Shown here piece after piece: positions 12,398 through 26,189 of a DNA stretch of 64,000 bases. Positions within the stretch are counted from its first letter, which is position 1. Each line of letters starts with the position of its first letter. This DNA comes from Panagrolaimus kolymaensis (taxonomy: Eukaryota > Nematoda > Chromadorea > Rhabditida > Panagrolaimidae), in contig JAJQJQ010000038.1 of the NCBI GenBank assembly GCA_028622995.1, positions 1,550,001 to 1,614,000 of the forward strand, written 5' to 3'. The notes beneath the pieces were generated by a model. The model did no database searches. It was given only the letters and a program-made list of their open reading frames with translations, and was not told the origin of the DNA. A program made the position numbers and the translations under genes.

Positions 12398-15208
12398 ATG
12401 ACTGAAAAAGAAAGTCCACTTTCACCAAGTTTCTTTAAGGTTTGTTGTTTTTGGATTCAAGTAATTATTTAATTTTTTCTTTTTACAGCCACCTAAAAGT
12501 CCATTAGAATGTTTAAATATGCATATACCTTCACTTGATAACAGTGATATTCAAAAGGATGGAATATCAGATGATGAAGAAGTAACAGATGTTTTTATGC
12601 ATATTTATAGCGAGGAAGGAAGAGAGTTTACATCTTATACTACCTTCCACGGAATGGTGGGGATTTTTATTTGATTATAATTAAATTAATCCAAATATGA
12701 AATAAATTAGATAAGAATATTTAATTCAAGCACTTGGACATCCGTAATATTTTGGTGTTTATTAGTTTTAACTTGTGTTGTATTTTATATTTATTATGTA
12801 AGTTTTATTTTATCCTTTTTTTTCGTTTTTATAGTCGTCAGTAATTAAAATCCGGTGTTTGTTAGAAAATTTTAAATAACAAATGTTTTTTAAAGAAATA
12901 TTTTTTTAGAGTGGTTCAATATTAAATCGATATTTTCAAAAACATACCTATCAAGAAATTAATTATTTAACCTTTAATACCAATGAATTTTCATATCCAT
13001 ATGTATTTATTTGTCCATCATTACCTTATTCATTCAAAACATTAAAAGGTATGATTATTGATTGATGCTTTTATCGATCATTCAAAAAAAAATATTGTAG
13101 CTTCTATATTTTAACTTTATATGGGTTTTTTAGATAATAATTTAACCGAGGAAGCCATAGATTATTTAAATTCGCTTTCATGGCGTCAAAGTGAATTTGA
13201 TTTTGAGAAATTTAAAATTATTGATAATAAAAATTGGACTTTTGATAATTTTAGGTTATTTCAAAAAGGTTCAACGTAAGTTAATTATTTTCCCTTAAAT
13301 AATCAATTTATTTTTGAATTTCAGTAAAACTTGTTATGAAACAATTTTACGATCATCTTATGGAAGGAGAGAAATTAATGTTTGTGCAGATTCACGACAA
13401 GTTGAAACAATAAATGGTTATTGCTTGCTAATAAATTTTTCTAAAGCCATTATAAATGCCAAAACTCATAAAGCTGTGAGGTTAATATTAAAAAATCATG
13501 ATGGTAGGTAATTTACTTTTTATTTTTGAGTTTTCTATTAAAAAATTTTTTTTTCTAGTTGGCGGTTATCGAATTTACGTGCAAACCATGTCCCAACAAT
13601 TATTAACATCAGATTTTTTTCATTTAATGCCAAATCGAAAAATGAGTTTGCATGCTTCTTTAAGAAATGTAAGAAAACGAAAAATTTATATATTTTTTTT
13701 ATTTATCAAAGATTTTGGAGAATATATTTTTTTAGAGTTCATTTTCAACGCCCGAAAATGGTGGAAATTGTATTTCAAATTGGACTCAAACAACATTTAC
13801 TAAAATTTTTAATTTGAATATTCAACTTCCATATTCGATGAAAGTTTGCGAACATTTACGTTTTTCTAAAGTGGTTTTTGAAAAACAAGGGTGTATACCT
13901 TCACACATGAAGCATATAATTAAAAACAAATATGAAGCTTGCAAATTTTTTAATGATTCATTGCTTCTTTATCCTGATCAAGTTTTGAGTAAGAAACTTT
14001 TTTGGTTGTTAAAATCAAAATTTAAAAAAAGAACTTCGAAAATTCTAAAATAAAACAAAAAATTTTTAAAAATAAACGACAAATTTTTTAGAAGATAAAT
14101 GTTATTTAGAATGTGAGAAAAAAGAATTTATTATATCTAAATTTGGTCATCATCCAATGAAACTGTGGAATGGAATTATAAATGATAAAAATATTTCATT
14201 ATTAGAAATGTCATTCGCTTCCAGAATATATCAAAAACGCTCTCAAGTTAAATTACTTCAAACGGTGGATGTTTTAAGTAGAATTGGCGGAAATACGTCC
14301 TTGTTTTTTGGATTTAGTTGTGTAACGCTTATGGAAACATTTATTTTTTTATTTAAATCTGTTGTTCAATTATTTGCGTACCAACCACCTCCAGAAGATC
14401 AACAGCAGCAACAACAACACGAGCAACCGCGGCCCTCTACTCCAAAACTTTCTACGGTTATTTATAGTAAAAAATTAAAAAGAAAATCAACTATTTCCAT
14501 TTCAATGTATCATGGTAAATTATCTATTGTTGAAAATAGTTACAATAACAAACCTGACGAAGCAGATGTTTTAAATAAAAAACAACGAAAGAGACCAGTT
14601 AGTTTGTGTCCGCTTGATGATGCGATTTCTGAAAAGGATGAAGCTGATAGTTTAATTGCTGTAACTCCAAAGAGGTAATTTCACATTTTTCGAGATTTTC
14701 TTAATTATTTTTCTTCACTTTTTTAGAAAATCCATGTTTGCTCACCCTGATGAAACTGCAGCAGCAAATAATGTAAGAAAAAATAATTGCATTAAATTAA
14801 AGCAAAAATTAGCTAAATAATTTTTTTTTCAGAGAAGAAGAAATTTTGCTGCTCGAGAGCGTTTCCGATCTTCTATTTATACTTTAATTCATGAACAAAG
14901 TCAAAGAGTTCAAGTATGTCTTGCCTTTTGTTTGTTTGCATATTAAAAATAATAACTTTGCAATTTAGCCAATTTTTTTTAAAACTATCTATCTTTTTGT
15001 TTTTTAGGAGCCATGTTATGGTTTTCGTCCAAGCATAGACAGTACTTCATTTTCTGGCCCACTTCAAACTAATAATCGATCTTCGGTGATTTCTATAGGT
15101 GGCCAACATCGTACATCAAATCCTCGAGTTCGAATTATAATGGAAGATTCTCCCCGACGACCACCATCTATTTTAATGAGATATAATTCTGGTTTAGGCA
15201 ATTTTTAA
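12398..15208 (+). CDS. DEG/ENaC family cation channel subunit
   Basis: Twelve exons: 12398-12439, 12489-12656, 12711-12797, 12910-13048, 13134-13275, 13325-13503, 13559-13668, 13736-13988, 14092-14674, 14727-14772, 14833-14913, 15008-15208, giving 676 residues. Members are trimeric plasma-membrane Na+ channels gated by touch, acid or peptides. Evidence: short cytosolic N-terminus ending TTFHGMIRIFNSS, which carries the family His-Gly motif; TM1 (residues about 80-99); a Cys-rich extracellular region with VFICPSLPYSF; and TM2 (about 438-463) starting SRIGGNTSLFFGFSCVTLME, where GFS fits the G-x-S selectivity filter. The cytosolic tail of about 210 residues has a poly-Gln run and Ser/Arg-rich parts. 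Which subfamily (degenerin, acid-sensing, peptide-gated) is not clear. The second intron has an unusual GTGGGG donor. Confidence 0.9.
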
Positions 15209-15530
15209 TTAAAAATTTAAAAAAATTTTATTGCAAAAACTATAAAATTCTTATTAGTATTTTTTTCACCGGTTTAATTAATTAATGATATATGTATATT
15301 AAAAACAAAAACAGAGGAGAGAATATGGAGAAAATGGAAATGTTGAGCACATAAAAATTAATAATTAAAAAATAAAAAAAGTTATAATAAAAAACTTAAA
15401 TTAAAGCTTCTTTGATATTGGCAAAAAAAGAAAAAAATATGATTATGCATTTTTTAATAAATCAGATACCCAGTTTTTTTGGCGGCGAAAATAAGAAAAT
15501 AAAATTAATGATATGATTTTTTTTAATGAT
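15209..15530. other. Convergent intergenic region, DEG-ENaC / NHE
   Basis: Only 322 bp separate two facing stop codons. A plus-strand AATAAA lies near 15371. No clear minus-strand signal was found within the first 200 bp after the exchanger stop; a TTTATT at 15227-15232 would be past the plus-strand signal, so the 3' UTRs may overlap. Confidence 0.6.
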
Positions 15531-18500
15531 TTATAATTTTTTTTCTTCTTCATCTATTTTAATTAATGATGTTGTTTCTTCTCCTCGAGCGGAATGAGTT
15601 CGATTTGGAGATTGTTTAGCCACTTGAAATCGACCCGTTTTAAATGTAACTGTGCCTGTTTCAGCTTTATGATCATCATGATCATGATCGCCACCCATAA
15701 AGAAAGTGGGGCGATCTTGTTGTTGAGTGGGAATTACGGCTTTGCTGGGAGAACTTTGGCGTCGAGTAAAATTTGGAATTGGTTTCCTTCGAACACTTCG
15801 AAGAGACATTCGTGGATCCGGAACAGTATTATAATGAGAATCGGCTTCAGTTTCTTCGGGAATCTAAAAAAAATTAAATTTTTTAATATCTTAAAACTTT
15901 TAAATTCTGAATTTTAGTTCCTTACTTCTTTGAAAACTTGAAAAAGGCTTGGACGATCTCCACCTTCCCGATTATCAGAGAAATGGCGAGAATAAAGATT
16001 TGAATGTATCTAAATTTTTTTTTCCATTTTTAAAATTATTTTTATTGTTTTTTTGCTTACAGTTTTTTGATCTTCAAAAATAGCTGTAAGTAATTTTCGA
16101 TCCGACATATTTCTTGGCATTCTTTTACTTATTGATTTAGGTAGAGTAGGTTCGGGTTCAATTTCTTCTATCAATGGTTCAGGAATGTTTGGACCACAAA
16201 CAAATGCTGAAGGTGAAGCAAATGGCGAAGATGGTTGACACATGGATTGAGATTTTCTAATGGGATCCGTGGATTCTTGATCATAACGAAATTCAGCTGG
16301 AAGAGCCGCAAAACTTCCAAACTTTTTAAATCTTTCAAATGCTTCATTTTTTTCTATTGCTTCATGCCGAACATTAAGCAACACAGCTTTTTTATGATTG
16401 ACTTTAGGCTTTTTCTTCTTTTTACCATCTTTTGATTTTCCATCCATCATGGCTGCCGATTCTTCTTCATCCTCATATTCATCGCTATAATCTTCATGAG
16501 GATAATCTTCAAATGCAACCCAAAACCATTCAGTTAAATAATTATCATGAATTCCACGGAGCCAATGAAATATCTAAAAAATAAAAAAAATTATTTATTC
16601 AATTTTTTATTATTTTATTTTTTTAATTACCGTTTCTGCTGTTCCTCTTCCAGTAATAGTTAAAACTCCATCCATAATTTGATTTAATACTTCATTACCA
16701 AATACTTCAAATCTTGTTTGTTGTCGATGTTTTTCAGATAATTTAACCCTCAAAGCTTCAACTATTTTTTTAATTGACATTCCTTGAACAAAAATTGTAA
16801 ATACTATTACTACAATAGCAGACGAAGCAAAATATTGTTTACATGGGAATTCGCTTACATCTAATGACATCACAAGACCAAAGCATACAGCTCCTCTTAA
16901 TCCTTAAAAAAATAAAGGAATATTTTTTAATCAAAAAAAATTATTTGATAAAAATTAGTACCTCCATAAGCCATAACAAATTGATCAACATATGATAATT
17001 TAAAAGATTCGCCAATGTTAACAAAAAATGATAGGAAAAAAACTGTAATAAATCGAGCTATAATGCAAATGGCTACGCTCACGGTGCAAAATACCACATC
17101 GGTATTATGAATAACTTGATAAACAGAAATACCCAAAAACATAAAAATATATGATTCGGAACTAAAATTTGGAACTTTATGAAAATAAAATAAAATTAAT
17201 TCTTTTTACCAAGATGAACTGGATTTCATAATAAATTCAACCATATTTTTTGATTCATAAGTTAAATTTACATTTGTGTATGGTTTGAAACAAATCACGC
17301 AAATCATGAGTCTTAAATCAAAAAAATAATTTGCTAAAATTTTGAAAAAAATATATATATTAAGCTTACGATATAATTCCAGAAATATGGAAGAATTCGC
17401 TAAATAAATATACACAATATGGAATAAAAATTACATAAATAGGTTGGACAGCAAAATTATTATAGGTGTATCTGGAAAAAAATATAATATTAAATTATTT
17501 TAACGAGATGGAAAAGGAGAAAGTTACTTTGTGGCTAATGCAACCATAACAGATCCAATTAAACCTATAATGGTCCCAAAAATTGCTGATTTTAAAAATT
17601 CCAGTATTGCATCCCCAAACATTCCAATAGATAGTTCTCTGTTTTCTGCGGCAAATCTAGCGAATAAACGAAAGAATACAACCGAAACACCGTCATTTAA
17701 CAAAGATTCACCAAAAACATTAATATATAAATTTGCATTAACTCCAATATCTTCAAATACACAAATAACTGCAACGGGATCAACAGCGGACAATATTGTA
17801 GCAAAAACTAATAAATGCATTAAATTAATATCAAAATCATAATAAGGTTTAGCTATTTCAAGAGCTCCTCCAATCATCACCATATTTATTAATGTACCAA
17901 TAACAGCAAAAGTTAAAATCTTTTTTAAATTTCTCATTAAATCATAATTTGACATATAATATGAAGCTTCTAATACAATCATGGGAAGTAAAAAATCAAA
18001 GAAATGCTCTTCATTAAATGCAGTGGGCTAAAACAAAAATTACAAAAATCAACATTCTTTGTAATTTTTTTTTAGAAATTATGGTGGCTTACAAAATAGG
18101 CAGCTATTGGAACACCCGAAACAATACCAAATACTACGAATATCGAAGATTCAGGGCAATATTTTGTTATAATAGGAAATAATTTTGCGACTAAAATTTG
18201 AAAATTTTTTGTTAGTCAAAAAACTTTGTAAGTTTAAGTTAATTAAATGCTTACTAGTTTTAATAAAAATTAATAATCCAACTAAACCAAGAATCAATAA
18301 CCTCGGAGGTGAACCTTTTTTATAATCTAACATGTCGGAGGAATTACAAGCAATTTTTCCATTATGCATATTCGCTGCATGTAAAATGATTGAAATATTA
18401 TTTTCTTCATAAATTTCACCGGGGTTAAGCGTCACGGAATCACCGGTTTCTGTCATATTAATTGCTTCGGCAAATCCATTAAAAAATATTAAAAAAATCA

Positions 18501-18546
18501 GCGACAACATTAAAAGTAAAAAAATACAAAATTGAAACCCCATCAT
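15531..18546 (-). CDS. Na+/H+ exchanger (NHE/SLC9A family)
   Basis: Ten exons: 18546-18255, 18190-18093, 18027-17528, 17471-17370, 17311-17210, 17161-16962, 16902-16631, 16573-16061, 16009-15926, 15863-15531, giving 831 residues. It should exchange extracellular Na+ for internal H+ across a membrane. The N-terminus is a hydrophobic signal-like segment followed by Asn-glycosylation sites (NMT, CNSS). Transport-core motifs are LSAVDPVAVICVFED, FGESLLNDGVSVVFF (catalytic acidic residues) and YGGLRGAVCFGLV. KPYTNVNLTYESK matches the conserved RPY...N.S..S stretch. The cytosolic tail (about 523-831) is acidic at first, then has a Lys-rich patch and phosphorylatable Ser/Arg stretches, as in plasma-membrane NHE1-5 types. 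A likely acceptor 28 nt before the ATG (exon start 18574) suggests trans-splicing or a 5' UTR intron. Confidence 0.95.
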
Positions 18547-21500
18547 ATTTTTTTGTTTTTATTTTTGCCTTTACCTGAAAATTAAATTAATGGATTTAAC
18601 TGATCATTGCAATGGTCAGTAACAAAAAAGTGGCTTAACGCAATAAATATAAATTATAAAAAAGAGACTAAACAAACAAACAAACAGAATATTAAAAAAA
18701 GAAAGAGACAGATGCATTGATTTAAAAAAAAAACAAAGAAGACTACGACGACGACAGATTTTAAAAGTCGTTGATCGTCTGTTTGCCGTCGGTCGCAGAA
18801 GCAGAACAACGAAGAAAAAAAAACATTTTAAAAGAAATAAAACAAAACAGAAAAGAAAATAAAAACTTTTTTCAATAAAATAGCAGGAAAGAAAAAATAA
18901 AGCATCCATTTAATGAAGGAAAAAAGAAAGAAAATTTGCAACTAAACCTCTTTTTTCTGTCAAAAATAAAAAAAATGAGGGAAAAAAGACGCTTATTCAC
19001 CAAAGCAACACAATAAACAGCAAACAGACAACGACGACAGTCTAAAATAAGCTTTCATTCGATAACCGCTATACCAACGTTTGCTGTTGCCAGCTTGCCT
19101 GCCTGCCGACATACAAGGTCAAGGAGCAAGCAATAATGTAAAATATATTTTTTTTATATTTTATTCTTCGTTTTGTAAACAACAAAAATATAAAAAAACC
19201 ACCATTAAAAAAGATCTCAAGCACTTTTTTTCATTTTAGGAAATACTTTTTTTCTTTTCTCTTTTTTTCCACCAAAGAAAAAAAAATAAGGAAATGTCTC
19301 TGTTTCGTCTGTCTTCTCATGGTTGGTTTCTTTTTTTCTCCTAAGAAAAGGCATTTTCATTTTGCTTTTCCTTTGTTTCTTCTTTTTCTTCGACGACCAC
19401 TATGATGTTTAAAAAAAGTTCAAGTTGCTCTTTTTCTTCTTTCTTTTTTTGCAAGTTAAAAAGGAGGAAGAAAAAAACAATAACAACAAAAATAAACATC
19501 GATTGTGGCACACAAATAAAAAGTGAGTGGGAAAACACTTTTTAAGCAACAATCCGTTTTTTGTTTTGTTTTTAAATGAAAAAGCAATAAACGAACGCAC
19601 AAAAAAATAGAGAGAGAGAAAAATAAAACAAACAAATAATAAAAATAATAATTTTTCTTCTTTTTTATTAATATTAAAGAAATTTAATGCCAGGTGCCGC
19701 AGCAAGCCAGCCTTTTGGCACGAACCAAAGAAACAAAAAAGGAGGCTTTTACAACAGATTAAACCCAAAAATGCAAAAAGAGAACTAAAAATAAGTCCAG
19801 TCTCTACACCAACCAGACAGTTTTATTGGGAAAGGATAGAGAGAAGAAAAAAAGAGAGGTATCTATGTATCTCCTCCGGATGTGCTGCAGCTGCTTTAAA
19901 ATGCGCATTGCTTTCTTTCCCATTTTGAAAGAAGAAAAGTAAAAAAACATATTTTTTGTATCTTTATCCATTTATTTTTGCACATTAAAGACCTCAAAAA
20001 TGAAAACGGAAAAATAACAAATATCAAATAAGAAAAATTAAGTTCAGCAAAATGAAAGAAAAAAAGAGACTTATTTTTTGAACTTTTAAAATTTTATGGA
20101 TATATTTTTTTGCCAAAAAAATTACTCAAAAAGAAAAGTTGTACTTTTAAAAGAAAAAATTCTTTTTATTTTTTACAATCGCATAAAATAATTTTGTTGT
20201 GCCAAATTTTTTTTCTTCTACCTTGTATTCCCTTAAAGCAGCTATAAAACAACAACAAGAACAACAACAGCACTATCATCAAAAAATGAAAATATAAAAT
20301 ATGTTGTTGTTGTAAAAAAAACGATAAAGACAGAAAGAAAGAGAAAAGCTGAAGAAAAAAACACAATAATATGCATCAATAAGCTTTTTTATGAATAAAA
20401 TCATTTATAAAATTATGCTTTTTTTATTATTCTATGCTTCCGTATTTTTTTTCTTCAAGCAAGCCATAACAAAAAAATAAAGGAAAAATAAACAGAGAAA
20501 AAGCAGACTAATATCTTTTTTATTTCATGTGCTAATCACACAATTTTTTAACCTTTAAAATTCGGGAATTTTTTTAATGAAAAAACACAACCGTGGGAGA
20601 AATTATTTTGCAATGGGGGTTTTTTTGTGCTTTAAAGCGGCATCAACCGAGCTTGAATGGGAAAGAAAGAAAAAATAAGATATAATGCACGTCGTCGTTG
20701 CAGACGCTTTGCGCGAAAGACAAAAAAAAGTTTGGTGCGTAGTTAAAAAGTCAACAACAAAAGAAGAAAAATCCGACTTTAAAAAAAATAAACTATTAGC
20801 CTAGCATTTAGTTAGCATCAAATAAATTTCTCTGATGTTCTTTGAAAAAAAGATAAGGTTTGAACTTAAAAATAAAATAAAATAGTCTTTCTAGCCAGAC
20901 GACGATGATCATGAAATGGAACGGTAGAAAAAAAGCCAAAATTATGGATAGAAATAAAAAAGATAAATTTTTTTAGATAAATATAAAAAATCAGCGGGAG
21001 GTCAAGATGTAAGTAAGAGAAAAATGACGAAAGTTTTTAGGATCGATTCCTAACATCTGTCTCTCAATGTGCGAAATTTGTGAAAAGGTCAAATTTTGGA
21101 AAGACAAAGATTTTTTCCGATAATTCATTATACAGCCAAAAATCTTTAATTATATGTATAAAACCAATTTTAATTTCCTTTTTTAGTTGTTAATAAAGCA
21201 AAAACGTAAAGAAAGTTCAAAGTTAATTCTGCATTTAAATTTAATCTACGCCCGCATTTTTCTCATTTTAAATTCATTAACAAACAACAATTTAAAAGCA
21301 AACAAAAAAGAAAGAATTTATGACTTTTAATCAAGAAAAAAAGTTCTTAATTTTATTTTTTCTAAGAAAATAAAAAAATTGAAAGAATTCTTTTTTCGTG
21401 GAATTTAATTCCAATGAACTTAACAACAACAATAGCACTTTTGCTGGACGGCTATAAATATATTCTCAGGAAATAAAAGGCATTAAAAAGTTCTTTTTTC

Positions 21501-22390
21501 TCTTCTTTTAATTTTTTAGGACTTTGTGGTCACTTAAAAAAGCGAGCAATTTCCTATCATGACTCATTTAAATCAAATCCAGTTTTATTCAGGTGTTTCA
21601 AAAAAGCGAAAAAGCATAAAATAAATATAAATTACTTTAAATTCTTAAATTAATAAATTTGTTTGTACGTTTAGCAACAAAAAAATCGACACGGCGTTGA
21701 TTAGAAATTACATTTTCAAAAGTATGAAGGAGTCAAACAAATATTTTTGAATAAAAAGGCTAATCAACATTAATGTTTTTGTTGCTTCTGTGAAAAAAGG
21801 AAATAAAAAAAATGACAAGAAGAAAAAAAGATAAAGGAGAGCATCGAAATGGTTAAGCGAGACGACAGGAACAAGAAGAAGAAAAAAAACGAGAAGCAGT
21901 TTTTCAGCTTATTACGTCATAAGACCATTGTAAAATAAAAAATTGACCAATGATGTTTAGCTTTAAAGCATTGAACATTTGAAAAAACTACTATAAACTA
22001 ATAATTTTTACAGTAATTAAAAATAACATTTTAAATATATTTTTTAAGGTTATTAGAAAAGATTCTTAATTGTTTTTAAAAAGAAAGTTCATCCAAAATG
22101 TTTTTATTTTAAATTATTACATAATCGCACAGTTTCATTTTTTTACATAGCTATAAAAAAAATAATAAAATACCACAAAATAATTGACACACATAAAAGT
22201 AAATTTCTCAAAGCATAATTAATTACTACAAAACAAAAATTTCATAAATTGCAAAATTAGTTCAAAATATGAAACAATTGATTGTTGTTTTTTTTTTGTT
22301 GGATTTGACCGGTCTTTAATGTCATTTTATCTTTGAAGAAGAAAAAAGAAGATTAATTAATTTTTTTAGTTGCTGTTGTTGTTAATAAAA
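18547..22390. other. Gene-free spacer upstream of the NHE gene
   Basis: This 3.8-kb AT-rich stretch has no recognisable exon or RNA. It contains the promoter side of the exchanger gene and the 3' flank of the epsin gene. Open frames such as 19409-19768 (minus) are phenylalanine/lysine-rich readings of homopolymer DNA. Confidence 0.6.
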
Positions 22391-24141
22391 TTATTTTGTA
22401 GCAAATGGATTGGTAGCTTTTGAAGACATCATCAATTCATTAATTGATGGAGCTGGAACTCGATTAGCTGCAAATGGATTTGTTGAAGAAGAAGAGGATG
22501 ATGGGGCACCAAATGGATTGCTTCCTAAAAAAATTTAATAATCAATCTTGAAAGATGTTTGAATTTGACAAACCTGGGCGAGGAGGAAGGGATGAAGGTG
22601 GAGGGCCCATGAGATTATCAAAATTAACCAATGATGAAGATTCGCCAAGAAAACTTTCTGGAGTTTTACTATTTGATCGATTAGTGCCATTAGTTTGTTT
22701 TGTTGCATCCAATGCAGGACTTGAAGCTAATGGTAAAGCTACCATTGGAGCATTGGTGGTAGAACTAACCGACCATGGATCATTATTAAGTGTTTTGGCG
22801 TCGGTTTGTGAAAATGACATTCCCCATGGATCATCATTCGCTTTAGTAGCAGGGGTAAGAGGAAGTTGACTTGGTGGACCAGGCAACCATGGATCATTAT
22901 TAGCTGGGATGGAAGAAGTCATGGCTGAAGTTGCACTTGCAGCAGCCCATGGATCATTATTGGCGGGAGGAGGAGAAGTAAAAAGATCGGGATACACTAA
23001 AAGAAAAAGAATATATTAATTTTTTATATATTTGACATTCAAATTTACCGCTTGAGGAATTAGTAGTAGTAGTCGTAGTTTTTTGAGATGGATTAGCTGA
23101 AGCCCATGGATCATTATTAAAACCTGAGGATGGAGCCCCCCATGGATCATTCAAAGTTGGGGCATTAGTTGAAGTTGGAGCAGGATCAGAGAGATTCAAT
23201 TGCATAAGATCTTCTAAAGCACTTTCTAATCCTGTACTCTTTGGTTTATTATTGATTTGTTGTTGGTTGTGAGATGACGGAGCAGATGGTAATGCTCCAA
23301 AATCATCACCAAATGCATCCCCACTAGTACCATTTGTACCATTTCTCTTGCTTTCTTCCAATGCAATCTAAAATCGTTTTTTGTTTGTAAAAATGATTTT
23401 TTTAGTATTAAAATAATTTACTTGAAGCCGAACATCATCCCCACGTCGCATCTCTTCTTCCTTAGCATTTTCTTCACGCGATAAAGCTAAAGCAATTTGA
23501 AGCTGCATTTCTTCTTCCCCAATGCTTGAAGGTCGAGCTTCTTCAAGTTCTGAATCAATAACAGTGGAATCACCTCTTCGAACTCGAGATGTTCCATCCG
23601 AAGAAATGGCAGTACCACTCGAAATAAATCTCTTTCGAGTCATTTGATATCGAGCTCGCTCATTTTTTAGACGTTCTTCATCATTTAATAAAGCAACCAT
23701 TTGTTTTGCTTTTTCTCGAACATTTAAACCTTGATCACGATTATCTTCGATATGTTGAAAATCTTTTAACGTTTCAATACTATAAATATTTTCTCGACAT
23801 TGAACAGCCACCTTTTCATTGCCACATTTGATTAAATAATCCAATAAGACAAGACTTTTATATACATGGCGCCAATTTTTACCATGATCATTTAATCTTT
23901 TCCATAACATTACCATAATTTCCGTAAATGCCATAGGATCGTTTGTTAAATCAGCTATTTCAGACATGAGGGCAGTTGTAGGGCCCCATGGATCATTACT
24001 AAAAGGTAAAAGTAAGAAATAATATAATAAAATATATATAAAAAGTTAGTCTAACCTTGTTGCTTCTCGCACTTTAACTTGAGCGCTTGAAAAATTATAT
24101 GCAACATTTTTAACTTGTCGCTTGATCGTCGAAATTGACAT
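22391..24141 (-). CDS. epn-1: Epsin, clathrin endocytic adaptor
   Basis: Five exons: 24141-24056, 23998-23422, 23367-23049, 22996-22574, 22524-22391, giving 512 residues. Epsins bind PI(4,5)P2 at the plasma membrane, bend it, and link ubiquitinated cargo to clathrin and AP-2. The ENTH domain (about 1-150) starts MSISTIKRQVKNV and has EATSNDPWGP and LLDYLIKCGNEKV. Two ubiquitin-interacting motifs follow: EEEMQLQIALALSREE (about 190-206) and RLQIALEESK (about 218-230). The unstructured tail has six DPW AP-2-binding repeats, a clathrin-box-like LVNFD, and three NPF motifs near the C-terminus for EH-domain proteins. An acceptor at exon start 24203, 61 nt before the ATG, may be a trans-splice site. 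Confidence 0.96.
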
Positions 24142-25818
24142 GGTGTTAAGGAATCAATCAATTATGGGTGAGAAAATAAAATGAGGAGCACCGGTTCAAC
24201 GGCCTGAAAATAAATATACTTTTGATTTTATATATTAACGAAATTCAATAAATTTCAAAGTAACAACTTTTTATACACGCGCGAAACGAAACAACAATGA
24301 GTCATTCACTTTCTTATTTTTTCTTCGATCAAAAAAGTTAAAAATACTTTGTTTGAAATTAAGAAATTACGTCATCCAAATTACTAATGCTTTTTTTAAA
24401 GAAACACATAAAAAGAAAAAGTGGAAGGACATCATAATTTTATAAATTCAATCAATAAAAAAAAGTTGGTTGGTTCGATATTCTTTTTTTTTGTGGAATA
24501 AAAACTTTGCGCAAATATATTTAAAAGAAGAAAAAATTTGACAGAAGAGACGACGATGACAAAATTCACGGATGCAAGAAAGAAAAAAAGTAAGAACGCG
24601 GACATTTATTAGACTGCAGCAACAAACGCCGACGATAATAAAAAAAATATGCGCAAGCAATCTCTGCTTCGCCTTGAGGCGATGGAATCCTTTTGCTGAG
24701 CGAGGAATACTTGCGCAGTTTGAAGCATCAGCGTCGTATCCATGAAAAAAATAAATGAGAAAAGAAACTAGAAAACTTAAGAAAAATGAATTAAATATAA
24801 AAAAAAATGATAGACGTTTTTGGAGATATCAAAACCAATTGAAAAAAAACACCCAAAAGTTAACCCAATCCGACACGACTTCCTTAAATGAGAAAAAATA
24901 CTTATGTTTTACCTAGTTTTTTTTTCACGCTCTCTTTCACCATGGAAACAACACCAAAAATTGTGAATTTATAAATTCTCAAAACGGTGAGACAAAAAAT
25001 GGTTTAATATTTTTAAAACAAAAGTTGAGGGAACTAATCAAATTCGACAACGACAACAACAAGCCTCAAGAGATAGAGAGAGGTCAGTCATTCAAGTCAC
25101 ACGAGCTTTCACTCTCACTATTCTTTTTTTTCACGTCGTTTTATTATTTTACATATGTTATCAGACCGAAATCACATGCAACACAAAAAATCGATATATA
25201 TGTTTTAGTTTTACACTTTTAATTTCAAGAAAAATAAAGATGATCAAAAATCAAAACAACGAAAAAAACATGGTTTTTTTTTTGCAAGCAACAACTACAA
25301 CTTCAATCGATGGCTTGCTTTATTAGCATATGACCCCAAATTTACGGAAGTACTTTAAAATAAAAGGAAATAAATAGATAATTGAGAGTCAAACAAATTT
25401 TTTGTTTAAAAAAATAAAGCAAAAAAATAATGTTTTTTAGATCAACAAAAAATGTACAAAAGTTTGATTACAGTCGTCAGCCATTGCAGTAATTACAATT
25501 CGATAGCCAAAGGTGAAAAGTTAGTTTTTAGTTGAAAAAAAATGATGATAGACGGCGACGACGACAAATGTTGACAGCAGGAGAAAAAGAAAAAAGCATG
25601 GAGAAAAAAATTGTGTGTGAATAAAATAGGGTGAGAGAGCAAAGGATTTTTGGATGGTAAAAAGTGAGGCGTGATGGACGAACAACAACGACGATAATGA
25701 GATACACAACAGCGTTTGCAATTTCTTTCTTTATTTCTTTTTTTTTGTGGCAAAACCGGCGGCTGGCGTTCGTCGTTGTTGGTACTGGTGCGTTTTTTTT
25801 ATTATTACTCTGACTATA

Positions 25819-25836
25819 TGACGTGGAGGTTGTACA
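25819..25836 (+). promoter_or_regulatory. 18-bp element with TGACGTGG core, copy 1
   Basis: TGACGTGGAGGTTGTACA. It differs at one base from the copy at 28694-28711. The TGACGTGG core is the classic bZIP (XBP1/ATF6) unfolded-protein-response site. It lies about 690 bp upstream of the GR-like start codon; a role there is unproven. Confidence 0.45.
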
Positions 25837-26189
25837 CAGAAATGACATTCTTTCATACTCATTTTAATTGCGTAATATCTTTTTTCCTAGTATAATAAAT
25901 TTAATCTAAAAAATTTCAATAAAACTAAAAAACCAAAGAGTCATCAAAAATAATAAAAATTTTAGTTGCATTTTTCATCCATTAAATTAACCTCAAGTCT
26001 CCTTTAAAAATAAAAGAAAAATCATCCATATCGATACCATTATTCCTTCAAACGGTCGGCAAAGTTTGCACAAATAAAAAAATTTAATCAAAAACAAATA
26101 TATTTTGATCCCTTAAATTTAATCTTAATAAAAGTTATCACTATTTATTCACCTCAAAATAAATTTAAAAAGTTTAATGTTGTTCAGTG

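Noticed and set aside
19409..19768. 119-codon open frame, minus strand
   Set aside because: Phenylalanine/lysine-rich reading of poly-T and poly-A DNA.
24660..24745. Higher-GC patch upstream of epsin, considered as a structured RNA or short gene
   Set aside because: No tRNA A/B boxes, no clear hairpin set, and the minus-strand frame soon enters repeat-derived sequence.
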